Assembly: GCA_023393475.1 (NCBI GenBank)
Contig: JAEWLC010000070.1
Coordinates: 1 to 31,888 of the forward strand
Direction of reading: 5' to 3'
DNA: 31,888 nucleotides
DNA from: Pseudomonadota bacterium
Lineage (GTDB): Bacteria; Pseudomonadota; Alphaproteobacteria; Rhizobiales; Devosiaceae
The position numbers and the translations under genes are program-made. Shown piece by piece: positions 23,308-29,796 of this stretch. How positions within the stretch are numbered: position 1 is the first letter of the stretch; each line of letters opens with the position of its first letter. The notes beneath the pieces are model-generated. The model was given only the letters and a program-made list of their open reading frames with translations, did not search any database and was not told the DNA's origin.

Positions 23308-23574
23308 CCTCGCGTACACTTGGCAATGTGGCAACCTTCACCGAAAAGCGCCAAATAGGTCATATTTTTCAATGCACTGTAAGGTTGCCACGCGTTTGGC
23401 AATCTTCCTTGGGAGGTACTACGATGACAACCTTCCTTCCAAATCATCCGCCTCAACGTCGCCATAGCCAAATGAAGATTGCCAAATAGCGTGGCAGTCT
23501 TCATTTCGTATGTAGATCAATGCTTTAAGCAGTGTTTTCGCTCAAGGCCGCCACATTGCCATGTGTACGCGAGG
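23308..23574. repeat. 40-bp imperfect inverted repeat enclosing nested palindromes (candidate origin or control region)
   Basis: The segment 23308-23347 is an inverted copy of 23535-23574, with 35 of 40 positions matching and 24 of the outermost 25 identical. Between the arms lie two stem-loops. AAGGTTGCCA (23381-23390) pairs with TGGCAATCTT (23397-23406). A 15-bp stem pairs 23470-23484 with 23492-23506, with one G-T pair. The motif TTGGCAA/TTGCCAA recurs throughout. A mini-ORF of 21 codons (23424-23489) with GGGAGG upstream also lies here. The region begins 6 bp after the Prim-Pol stop. Its structure suggests a replication origin, a regulatory RNA or a small non-autonomous insertion. Confidence 0.7.
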
Positions 23575-23848
23575 ACGTATCGACATCGTCGGGACTCGGA
23601 GTCGTGGGTCCTTGCTGACCAATAATGCTATGAGGGGCAGCTTCAGCGTTTTGGCGATCCAGCTATGACCTTTTTTGGGTACTTTCGAGCAAACGAACGA
23701 ATTTCGCATACTTTACAATACTCTTAAGTGATTTCGTACGTAGGCGGCAGACCGAAGACTCTTGCGAATCCAGCGGCCTTCGGCACTTACGTTCGGTTGG
23801 TCAATAAGCCTTAGGAAACAGGCTCCTTGGCGACTTTGCGCGTCGGAA
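23575..23848. other. AT-rich non-coding stretch beside the inverted repeats
   Basis: No convincing gene is present. The part around 23660-23740 is markedly AT-rich (a run of six T near 23672, then ACGAATTTCGCATACTTTAC), unlike the surrounding DNA. Next to a replication gene and palindromes it could be a DNA-unwinding element or hold promoters for flanking genes. Confidence 0.4.
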
Positions 23849-24172
23849 CTAGACGCCGCTCTTTCGCCACCCGGCCGCTCGGGCATCTGCCTCCGAGCAA
23901 AACCACCGCTCGCCGTACTCCGACCGGATTTTGGTCTCGGCATAATACCGTTGGCCTGGCACGTGGTAGATGCGCTCGCCGGACCCAATCGAGACGTTGC
24001 CCTTGATGCGGCAGTCCGAGCTGCCCACCAGTGACACCACGGTCCCGCCCACGGCCTCGCCCGCATCCGCAATCACCTTGCCCGCGTCGGGCGAGGTAAG
24101 CGCGTAGACGCCACCGGCGCCGAGGCCGGCCGCGAGGACCATGGGAGCAATGATGCGAGGGATGCGCGCCAT
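23849..24172 (-). CDS. small membrane-anchored protein with a 'sunset'-type domain
   Basis: A 107-residue protein. The N-terminus (MARIPRIIAPMVLAAGLGAGGVYAL) is a signal or anchor. After a linker the C-terminal 45 residues read CRIKGNVSIGSGERIYHVPG, then QRYYAETKI, GERWFCSEADARAAGWRKS. The pattern C-IKGN...YHVPG...Y...GERWFCSEADA-AAGWR is the short domain often found at the C-terminus of secreted nucleases and in small exported proteins. ATG 24172 is chosen because it starts the signal; 24202 is in frame upstream. It is encoded against the direction of its neighbours. Role on the element unknown. Confidence 0.82.
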   Translation of the reverse strand: MARIPRIIAPMVLAAGLGAGGVYALTSPDAGKVIADAGEAVGGTVVSLVGSSDCRIKGNVSIGSGERIYHVPGQRYYAETKIRSEYGERWFCSEADARAAGWRKSGV

Positions 24173-24202
24173 GATGCCACTGGAGCACATGGGTGGCATC
24201 AA

Positions 24203-24439
24203 TCAACGGAAACCCGCGCCGGAGGTGAACGGTAGGCTAATTCGCGTCCTCGGGCGCCTGGCGGGGTACGGGTGCCCGAGCGGGCCAGTCCCCAGGATAG
24301 CTGTTGCCGCCTCGGTCGACTCTCGGGGACCGAGGTCGAATTTGATCCAGTACGGCCGTAGTGTCCCACGGTGGTTTAGGACCAGGAATGAGGTGACATC
24401 AGCGGCGGCGGCGGGGGCCACGAGGTCAATTATTTCCAT
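24203..24439 (-). CDS. possible small protein, unsupported by family
   Basis: A 78-codon reverse-strand frame with a fairly protein-like middle (FLVLNHRGTLRPYWIKFDLG). It ends at 24203, upstream of the sunset-type gene on the same strand. No good ribosome-binding site is visible and no family is recognised. A forward frame over 24141-24512 is less convincing. The interval 24173-24573 may be mostly intergenic. Confidence 0.25.
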   Translation of the reverse strand: MEIIDLVAPAAAADVTSFLVLNHRGTLRPYWIKFDLGPRESTEAATAILGTGPLGHPYPARRPRTRISLPFTSGAGFR

Positions 24440-24573
24440 GTTTGCCCGCGATGGGAATGGGGGCGGCCGTACAGACGCCGGCGCGCCTTTCCAGACCTCG
24501 GGCGAGAACTAGACCGGCTTGGCGAGGACTCATAAGGTTGCGACTACTGCGGGCAAGCGAGGGGAGATGAACC
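24440..24573 (+). other. upstream region of the R-M-adjacent gene
   Basis: No gene is supported here. The last 15 bp hold GGGGAG (24560-24565), the likely ribosome-binding site of the next gene. No clear promoter or dyad is seen. Confidence 0.35.
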
Positions 24574-25182
24574 GTGGCGAGGAGGCAGACGAATACAGGG
24601 GAGTCCCCAACGGTTCACACCGTTCTGATTTCCACCCCGCTCGACATGTGGTTGAAGCTGCTGTGGGACTTCCGAGTTTTTCGCAACATTCAGGCTTCCT
24701 ACCCAGATGATCAGCAGCCGTTGGTGTATGCCTCCATCAACGTATGCATCGCGTCATCCTCGCTCGAAGACTATGTGATGCTAGATAGGCCGGTGGGCAT
24801 GCAGCGCGAGAGTGTGCGGAGCAAAATCCGAGCCGCAGTCCCCAACAGTGGTGTTCTGAGGGACATCGCCAATACCGCGAAGCACGCCAGCCACCGCGAG
24901 GAGTATTGGACCGGCGGCAAAGTTGTACTGCGCTGGCAGGACAGCTCCGAGGATGGCCCTTCCACGTTCGTGCTCGAACACGAGCATCGCGGGGAACAGA
25001 CGGTGGTGGCTTTGACCGCTTTTGAGAATTGCGTGAGCGATTGGTGGAAATTGCTAGTTGAACTGGGGCTGGCCTCGGGGCCCAAGCCCGTGCCGGAGTG
25101 GTATCAACGAGAGTTAAGGGCGATGTTCTCGGGCGTCCCCGAGCTTCAATCGCCTGGATTTCCCGACCAAAACAACTACTAG
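24574..25182 (+). CDS. unknown cargo protein next to the R-M genes
   Basis: A 202-residue soluble protein starting at GTG 24574 with GGGGAG 8 nt upstream. Segments include LDMWLKLLWDFRVFRNIQAS, ASSSLEDYVMLDRPVG and VLRDIANTAKHASHREEYW. The helical pattern ending in IANTAKH recalls HEPN-like or ligand-sensing helical bundles found beside defence genes, but the Rx4-6H toxin motif is not present at the proper spacing. C-terminal ENCVSDWWKLLVELGL is amphipathic. It is 109 bp upstream of the nuclease gene on the same strand, so it may be part of the defence cargo. No family assigned. Confidence 0.7.
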   Translation: MARRQTNTGESPTVHTVLISTPLDMWLKLLWDFRVFRNIQASYPDDQQPLVYASINVCIASSSLEDYVMLDRPVGMQRESVRSKIRAAVPNSGVLRDIANTAKHASHREEYWTGGKVVLRWQDSSEDGPSTFVLEHEHRGEQTVVALTAFENCVSDWWKLLVELGLASGPKPVPEWYQRELRAMFSGVPELQSPGFPDQNNY

Positions 25183-25263
25183 AGCGCCTCCCGAGCAACC
25201 GTGCGCCTTCACGCCGGTCTTAGCTGTCCTGCGCAATAGAAGGTGCGGATGGGGGGAGACTAT

Positions 25264-25335
25264 ATGGCATCGAATCAACTAGCCTTCACAGATGACATTC
25301 ATAGCTCAGCCACACGGAACCCCGAGGCTCGGTGA
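25264..25335 (+). promoter_or_regulatory. short upstream ORF covering the nuclease start
   Basis: A 23-codon ORF (MASNQLAFTDDIHSSATRNP...) with a strong GGGGGGAG at 25251-25258 runs across the nuclease ATG (25292) in a different frame and stops at 25335. The nuclease ATG has no good ribosome-binding site of its own. Translation of the short ORF could set, or limit, nuclease synthesis. Confidence 0.4.
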
Positions 25336-26557
25336 CTTTCTCAAAGAGAACTTTGAGATGGAGTGGCCAATTTTTCGCGCAGCGATTGCATTCGCGAAGC
25401 GTTCTGGCACCAGACACATCCTGTCGGCACTGCAGTCGTTCTCGAAGACGTCTTACGCGGACATTATCGTCGGTATTGACCATTCTGGGACCTCGAAGGA
25501 GGGTCTGGAGGATTTGTTGGAGGCGGTTGCCTCGAACGGTCGAGTGGTCATATTTCATAATCCTGTTGCCTCCACTTTCCACCCCAAGGTTTACTTGTTC
25601 CGGTCCGAAACAACTGCCGAGTTGTTAGTGGGCTCAGGGAATATGACGCAGGGTGGACTGTTTACTAACTATGAGGCGGCAGTTCGCCTGTCGCTCGATC
25701 TAACTAAGCCGGACCACAAGACTCTTCTGTCGAGTGTCGAGGCCTCCCTAGATAGCTGGTCCGACCTTTCGTCAGGACTTGCCCATCTACTGGATACGAC
25801 ATTTCTGACGAAACTGGTTGTGAATGGGTATGTGCCAGTTGAGGCACTATCCGCTAGTGAGGGAGCCGAAGCGCGCGCAGATGATGAGGACCATGCGGAG
25901 CTAGATCAGGTCGTTTCGGAGAAACTGTTCAAGGGAACCGCTGTACCGTCGGCACCGGCCTGGACCTCGGGGGGAGCAGCAGCAACCTCCGCAGCACCTG
26001 CCACGTCATCGACAGTCGCCACGGCAGTGCCGGCAGCACCCGCCCCGTCTTCTACAGCTGGCACGGCGGCGCCTGCTGCAACGGGAACGCCCGTTGTGTC
26101 TCCTCACGGAGGTAAGAAGGGCTTCGTTATGACCCTCCAGAATACCGATGTCGGAACCGGTCAGGTCACGGCCGGAACAACACGCAGATCGCCCGAAATT
26201 TTCATACCGTTAGGGGCCCGAGATCAAGAGCCTAGTTTTTGGGCTTGGCCAGGTGGATTCACTGACACCGGGAAGCACTACACTCGAAATGGCGTAAAGA
26301 TGCGAATGGGCACCGGCAACGTAGACGTGAACATGATGAGCAGTAAGCTAAAGCACGACTTGCGGCTTAGGAGTGAAGCGCTGCGCAGCGGCGGTGCCGT
26401 TGGCGATATTCTGAGGCTTGAAGTGCCCCCGGTTGGCAGTACCTACGACTACTACGTTGAAGTTATTCCGGCCGGCACTACTATGCATAGCGTCTACGAT
26501 GCACTGTGCACTCAGGCCGTTGGCGGAATTAGCAAGAAGCGCTTTGGCTATTACTAG
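25292..26557 (+). CDS. BfiI/NgoFVII-like restriction endonuclease (PLD-fold nuclease plus B3-like DNA-binding domain)
   Basis: A 421-residue endonuclease. Residues 1-180 form a phospholipase D-type nuclease: TFHPKVYLFR gives His97 and Lys99, GSGNMTQGG gives Asn117, and NYEAA gives Glu128. These spacings (+2, +20, +31) equal those recalled for the metal-independent type IIS enzyme BfiI (His105, Lys107, Asn125, Glu136). An unusual Ala/Pro/Ser/Thr linker spans about 216-272. The C-terminus (SPEIFIPLGARDQEPSFWAWP to VIPAGTTMHSVYDALC) resembles the B3-like specificity domain of BfiI and NgoFVII. One nuclease motif per chain implies a dimer. It converges on the two methyltransferase genes, sharing overlapping stop codons. 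Recognition site unknown. Confidence 0.85.
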   Translation: MTFIAQPHGTPRLGDFLKENFEMEWPIFRAAIAFAKRSGTRHILSALQSFSKTSYADIIVGIDHSGTSKEGLEDLLEAVASNGRVVIFHNPVASTFHPKVYLFRSETTAELLVGSGNMTQGGLFTNYEAAVRLSLDLTKPDHKTLLSSVEASLDSWSDLSSGLAHLLDTTFLTKLVVNGYVPVEALSASEGAEARADDEDHAELDQVVSEKLFKGTAVPSAPAWTSGGAAATSAAPATSSTVATAVPAAPAPSSTAGTAAPAATGTPVVSPHGGKKGFVMTLQNTDVGTGQVTAGTTRRSPEIFIPLGARDQEPSFWAWPGGFTDTGKHYTRNGVKMRMGTGNVDVNMMSSKLKHDLRLRSEALRSGGAVGDILRLEVPPVGSTYDYYVEVIPAGTTMHSVYDALCTQAVGGISKKRFGYY

Positions 26558-28149
26558 TTTTTTCGTAGAGTGATAATCTGCTCCGATGGCATAGCGTTCT
26601 TCTGGAAGATATCGCGGGACTTGAGCATCTCCATCGACAAGTTTCCCGCCATCTGAAATCCAAGTTCCTGGGCTATCGCCGCCAGATGGTCGGTGGTTCG
26701 TATTTCAACGTCCTCGCCGCCCGCGTTGGTTCTGTTGTTTCCAATCACCATAAACATCGTTCCGCCGGAGCGAAGCAGATCATGCTGCGCTGCGATAACA
26801 TCGCGCATGTCAAAAAAGTACTTAGCCAAGAGTGCTGATAGATTTCGCCTTCTAAACCCGACGTCTGCATCTGTGTTGAGGCGATCTACCTTGCGAATTA
26901 GCTCCTGAGTACTGGCAGGAAGCTGGTCGTGCCGCTCTTCGAACGTGGACCAGTATGCTCCGCGGACGCGGGTCGTTACTTCTCTGTTCCCGATCATCTG
27001 CACGTCTTTTGCGCGATGTTCCACACGGGGCAGCAGGCCAAGATAGATGAGGCTAAGACGATCAGTGTCGAGGTAGGGAAGTGCGGTAGCGTAGGGAGGC
27101 GAGGTAATCACGCAATCAACGCGCGAGCCTAGCTCGGGCAGCGCTTGTGCTGCTAGGCGTGCATCCGCTTCCTGGACGACGTAGCGTCCGAGAGGACCCT
27201 CCCCTCTCACGGCGCTGAATGCCACCAGAGACTTGACGGCGCGAGTGGCTTCATCGAGGAACCGTGCAATGGTTTCTCCTAGGGGAATATGAATCACCTC
27301 TTTCCGAACCCTTAAATCCTCCGGCTTTTGCCATGAGACGCCACGAATTATGTTGCTCAGGCTCAGTCCGAAAAGGTTCTGCAAAGACACCTTATTCAGC
27401 CGTCGCAACGTAAGCTCGATGTGATCCAACTCCTCAAGAACGGATGGCGCTATCCAAGCCTCAAGATACCTTTGGTCGCGATCAGGCAGGCCTGCGAAGT
27501 ACGAGTTTTGGCCGAGCTTCGGGACCGGTTGCTTGAGAGCCGAAACTACCTGGTTGTGCGCATCGATGAGCTCGGCGGGTCGTAGGCCCAGAACTTGGCA
27601 TTTCACCGTTGATAGAAAGACGGACAACGGGTTCATATCTAGCCCATACGATGCGCGTCCGGCGAGTGTCGCTTCGACCAATGTCGTTCCACTACCGCAC
27701 ATCGGATCGAGCACGATTCCGTTCTCAGGCACCTCCGCCATGTTCATGAGCGATCGCACGAGCTGAGGAAAAAACTTCCCGCGGTACTCATGCAACCCAT
27801 GTGAGGCATATCTCAGGGTGCGCTTGTTCGGCACCTTGCTGTCCACAACACTCGGGGCCAGCGTTGGCATATCCGCGAGCAACACTCCGTTCCGCGCAAT
27901 TGCAGAAGTGGCTTCCGCCCTAACCTGTCGAGTGAACTCTTGCTCACCTGCCCCAATCGATTGCCAATAGGCTAGCTTTGAAAGGAGGCGACCCGCATCA
28001 ACGGTCGTATTCACTTTGTACAAGTTTTCGGAACCGCTGGATGGGACTGCTTCCGGCTCCGCTCCCGAAAGCGCTCGCAACTCGGCAATAGCGAGTTGTC
28101 GCTCGAAAGGCTGAATGTAGCCCTTCATATGGCAATTAAGAAAAGCCAC
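26554..28149 (-). CDS. DNA methyltransferase, probable N4-cytosine type (M1 of the R-M system)
   Basis: A 531-residue SAM-dependent DNA methyltransferase. The N-terminal motif HGLHEYRGKFFPQLV (about 118-131) is followed by SAM motif I DPMCGSGTTLVEA (148-160). After a region of about 190 residues that probably includes the target-recognition domain comes catalytic motif IV TSPPY (349-353). SPPY favours N4-cytosine over N6-adenine methylation. The late FMVIGNNR is a typical beta-strand of these enzymes. Start GTG 28149 lies 1 bp after the stop of the second methyltransferase gene, so the two are coupled; ATG 28128 is an alternative. It should protect one strand of an asymmetric site. Confidence 0.87.
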   Translation of the reverse strand: MAFLNCHMKGYIQPFERQLAIAELRALSGAEPEAVPSSGSENLYKVNTTVDAGRLLSKLAYWQSIGAGEQEFTRQVRAEATSAIARNGVLLADMPTLAPSVVDSKVPNKRTLRYASHGLHEYRGKFFPQLVRSLMNMAEVPENGIVLDPMCGSGTTLVEATLAGRASYGLDMNPLSVFLSTVKCQVLGLRPAELIDAHNQVVSALKQPVPKLGQNSYFAGLPDRDQRYLEAWIAPSVLEELDHIELTLRRLNKVSLQNLFGLSLSNIIRGVSWQKPEDLRVRKEVIHIPLGETIARFLDEATRAVKSLVAFSAVRGEGPLGRYVVQEADARLAAQALPELGSRVDCVITSPPYATALPYLDTDRLSLIYLGLLPRVEHRAKDVQMIGNREVTTRVRGAYWSTFEERHDQLPASTQELIRKVDRLNTDADVGFRRRNLSALLAKYFFDMRDVIAAQHDLLRSGGTMFMVIGNNRTNAGGEDVEIRTTDHLAAIAQELGFQMAGNLSMEMLKSRDIFQKNAMPSEQIITLRKN

Positions 28150-28150
28150 G

Positions 28151-29524
28151 TTAGTCCTTCCGAAGGATCAGAATGTTCTCACTCTTGATCTTGCCGATAA
28201 TGGGATTGAACGCTTTCCTGGTAGATTGGATGGTTCGGCTTATGCGAGAAACCTCGCGAAAGCCTGCAGCCTGTCCGGCCGAGGCTATCAGCGTCGCGTT
28301 GTCTATCCGTTCTCCTGCCAAGGTTGAATCGCCAATGACGAAACACGCGTATCGCCCGTCGCGTAGCCGACCCCGGAGCCACTGAAAGATGTTCACGAAC
28401 TCTCGTTTGAAGGTCTCTTGGGTAGCTCGGTCACGGCCTTTAGCACTGTATTTGCGATGACTACCAATCTCGACACGTTTGAACTGCTCTGGATCGTAAC
28501 CGAGCCAGAGCATGCGAGTCCGATGGTACAGGTGGTAGCTGAAAGCGTTAGGATAGGGTGGGGATGTGACCACCAGATCGAGGGGCTCGGTGTCTGGTGT
28601 TTCCAGAATATTGTGCTGGTGCACATCGCAATGAAATCGATCTTCCAGCAGGTCGGTTAGCTCGCGCGCCGCCGTGAGACTCGACGAGAGCTGTCCCACA
28701 TACCGCCGAACGGTGTCACCTGGTGACACCGATTTGTCCCTACGCACATACCTTGTGTCGGAGTCTTGCTTCGACACCGTTACAATGATTGCTGAGAGCG
28801 CGACCTTGCAAAAGTTCCGGGCAACGTCGTCCTCGAGCAATTCGACCCGGCGAGCAATCTCTGCGAGTTCCTCGACGACATGGGGGAGGAACCAAAACTC
28901 ACAGGTTCGCGGGTCCGGTCGCCTGCCCTCCGAGACGAATGGCCTTCCGCCATAGAACATATCACCGCCGGCCGTGCCCGCTTCAACAACAAGCGCATCG
29001 CAACTGGCCTTGTGGCGTTCGACAATTGAAAGTTGGTCCAGGTTTAGCGGCCTGGTCTTGACGCTGCTGATCAAGGCGGCAAGCGGATTGGCGTCTATTC
29101 CGACGGCGTTCCGTTTCAGTTGAAGGGCTTCGAGTAGCGTAGTGCCACTACCGCAAAAAATGTCTCCGATGGTTTCGCCCACCGATGACAGCTCCTGGAT
29201 CAAGGCATTCGGAATCTGGGGTATGAACTTAGCCGGGTACGGATGAATTCCATGGGTTAGGTAACTCGTTTTTGCAGCATTGAAGTCCCACTGAATGCCG
29301 GCTAACCGCCGGAGTGATGGGTCATCAAGCGACACCTCTTGAGGCACGAGATTTCCGTTAGCAAACTGCACAACCATCTCCGCTTCCCGCTCAGTAAATA
29401 GACGCCAGCCCCGGCGATCACGCGCCGGTTCTGCGACCGACTGCTCGCGGAGCCACCTAAGGAGGGTGTCCTTATGAACTCCGGCGAGGTCGGCCACGCG
29501 CTGAGTGGAGAGGAAGGAAGCCAT
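28151..29524 (-). CDS. DNA methyltransferase with N-terminal MerR-like HTH (M2 of the R-M system)
   Basis: A 457-residue protein. Residues 1-60 form a MerR-like HTH (STQRVADLAGVHKDTLLRWL, then RRGWRLFTEREAEM). The methyltransferase part shows HGIHPYPAKFIPQIP (91-105), motif I DIFCGSGTTLLEA (121-133) with acidic VGIDANPLA, and motif IV VVTSPPYPNAF (318-328). The layout parallels M1, so the two are likely paralogues that each modify one strand of an asymmetric sequence, as in the BfiI system. The HTH may give autoregulation or extra DNA contact. ATG 29524 starts the operon; the candidate operator lies just upstream. Confidence 0.87.
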   Translation of the reverse strand: MASFLSTQRVADLAGVHKDTLLRWLREQSVAEPARDRRGWRLFTEREAEMVVQFANGNLVPQEVSLDDPSLRRLAGIQWDFNAAKTSYLTHGIHPYPAKFIPQIPNALIQELSSVGETIGDIFCGSGTTLLEALQLKRNAVGIDANPLAALISSVKTRPLNLDQLSIVERHKASCDALVVEAGTAGGDMFYGGRPFVSEGRRPDPRTCEFWFLPHVVEELAEIARRVELLEDDVARNFCKVALSAIIVTVSKQDSDTRYVRRDKSVSPGDTVRRYVGQLSSSLTAARELTDLLEDRFHCDVHQHNILETPDTEPLDLVVTSPPYPNAFSYHLYHRTRMLWLGYDPEQFKRVEIGSHRKYSAKGRDRATQETFKREFVNIFQWLRGRLRDGRYACFVIGDSTLAGERIDNATLIASAGQAAGFREVSRISRTIQSTRKAFNPIIGKIKSENILILRKD

Positions 29525-29774
29525 GCGTGCCTATAGGTGCATATACTTCGACGCTAGGTGATTTGCGGTCGCCCGACCAGCCCCCTTCGGTAGGAAAAAG
29601 GTTCTGGCGCTCGGATCGTCTTAGCGAGCCCTACGCGTCGGTGCCGTGTCGATGTGCGCTTTGACGTCCGGGGCTTGCACCGATGAGCGGTGATTTATCC
29701 AAGTTGTAGTCTACCTTGTATACCCGCCGAAATGGAGCTACCAAGCGGCCCGGAAATTGGGACTTCTTAGCGGA
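29525..29774. other. methyltransferase promoter region and right end of the element
   Basis: No gene is found in this 250-bp stretch. Its left part must hold the promoter of the reverse-strand methyltransferase operon. The right part is the arm-proximal side of attR and could carry integrase or Xis sites; no clear repeat with the attL side is visible beyond the core. Confidence 0.4.
29534..29560 (-). promoter_or_regulatory. direct repeats at the methyltransferase promoter (candidate operator)
   Basis: TAGGTG occurs at 29534-29539 and again at 29555-29560, 21 bp apart, or two helical turns. GTATAT, a possible -10 on the reverse strand, lies between them. Such spacing lets a dimeric HTH protein bind one DNA face. 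The HTH-bearing methyltransferase encoded immediately downstream is the obvious candidate. Confidence 0.35.
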
Positions 29775-29789
29775 CTTTCTCTCCGCCAT
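29775..29789 (+). repeat. attR: 15-bp core repeat
   Basis: Exact copy of 16158-16172 (CTTTCTCTCCGCCAT) in the same orientation, 8 bp beyond the 3' end of the HET-C-like gene. The flanks differ from those at attL, as expected for the right junction. Confidence 0.87.
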
Positions 29790-29796
29790 CTGCACC

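Larger units (their letters stand above)
16158..29789 (+). mobile_element. integrative element in tRNA-Ser(GGA), with BfiI-like R-M cargo
   Basis: The element is bounded by the 15-bp att repeats and about 13.6 kb long. From left to right it holds a tyrosine integrase, an unknown gene, an AlpA-like regulator with small overlapping genes, a Prim-Pol/RecA replication protein, an inverted-repeat region, two or three cargo genes of unknown role, and a nuclease with two DNA methyltransferases. No relaxase, coupling protein, capsid, terminase or tail gene is recognisable. This suggests a mobilisable or satellite-type element that borrows another element's transfer machinery. GC content is visibly lower in the R-M genes than in the backbone (spot checks of about 52% against 70% in single sequence lines). 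Confidence 0.85.

Noticed and set aside
23295..23489. 64-codon ORF overlapping the Prim-Pol stop
   Set aside because: It runs through the inverted repeats and its sequence is dictated by them. It could be real, but the DNA structure is the better explanation.
23470..23506. Intrinsic terminator
   Set aside because: The stem is strong but only three T residues end it and no U-run follows; it is treated as part of the palindrome cluster.
24141..24512. 123-codon forward frame over the region between the sunset-type gene and the R-M cargo
   Set aside because: No ribosome-binding site, poor protein character and overlap with the supported reverse gene start.
24574..25182. HEPN toxin call for the unknown cargo protein
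   Set aside because: The Arg and His in RDIANTAKH are too far apart for the Rx4-6H motif and no second signature is seen.
16158..29789. Complete prophage or conjugative element
   Set aside because: No capsid, terminase, tail, lysis, relaxase or type IV secretion gene can be recognised inside the att boundaries.
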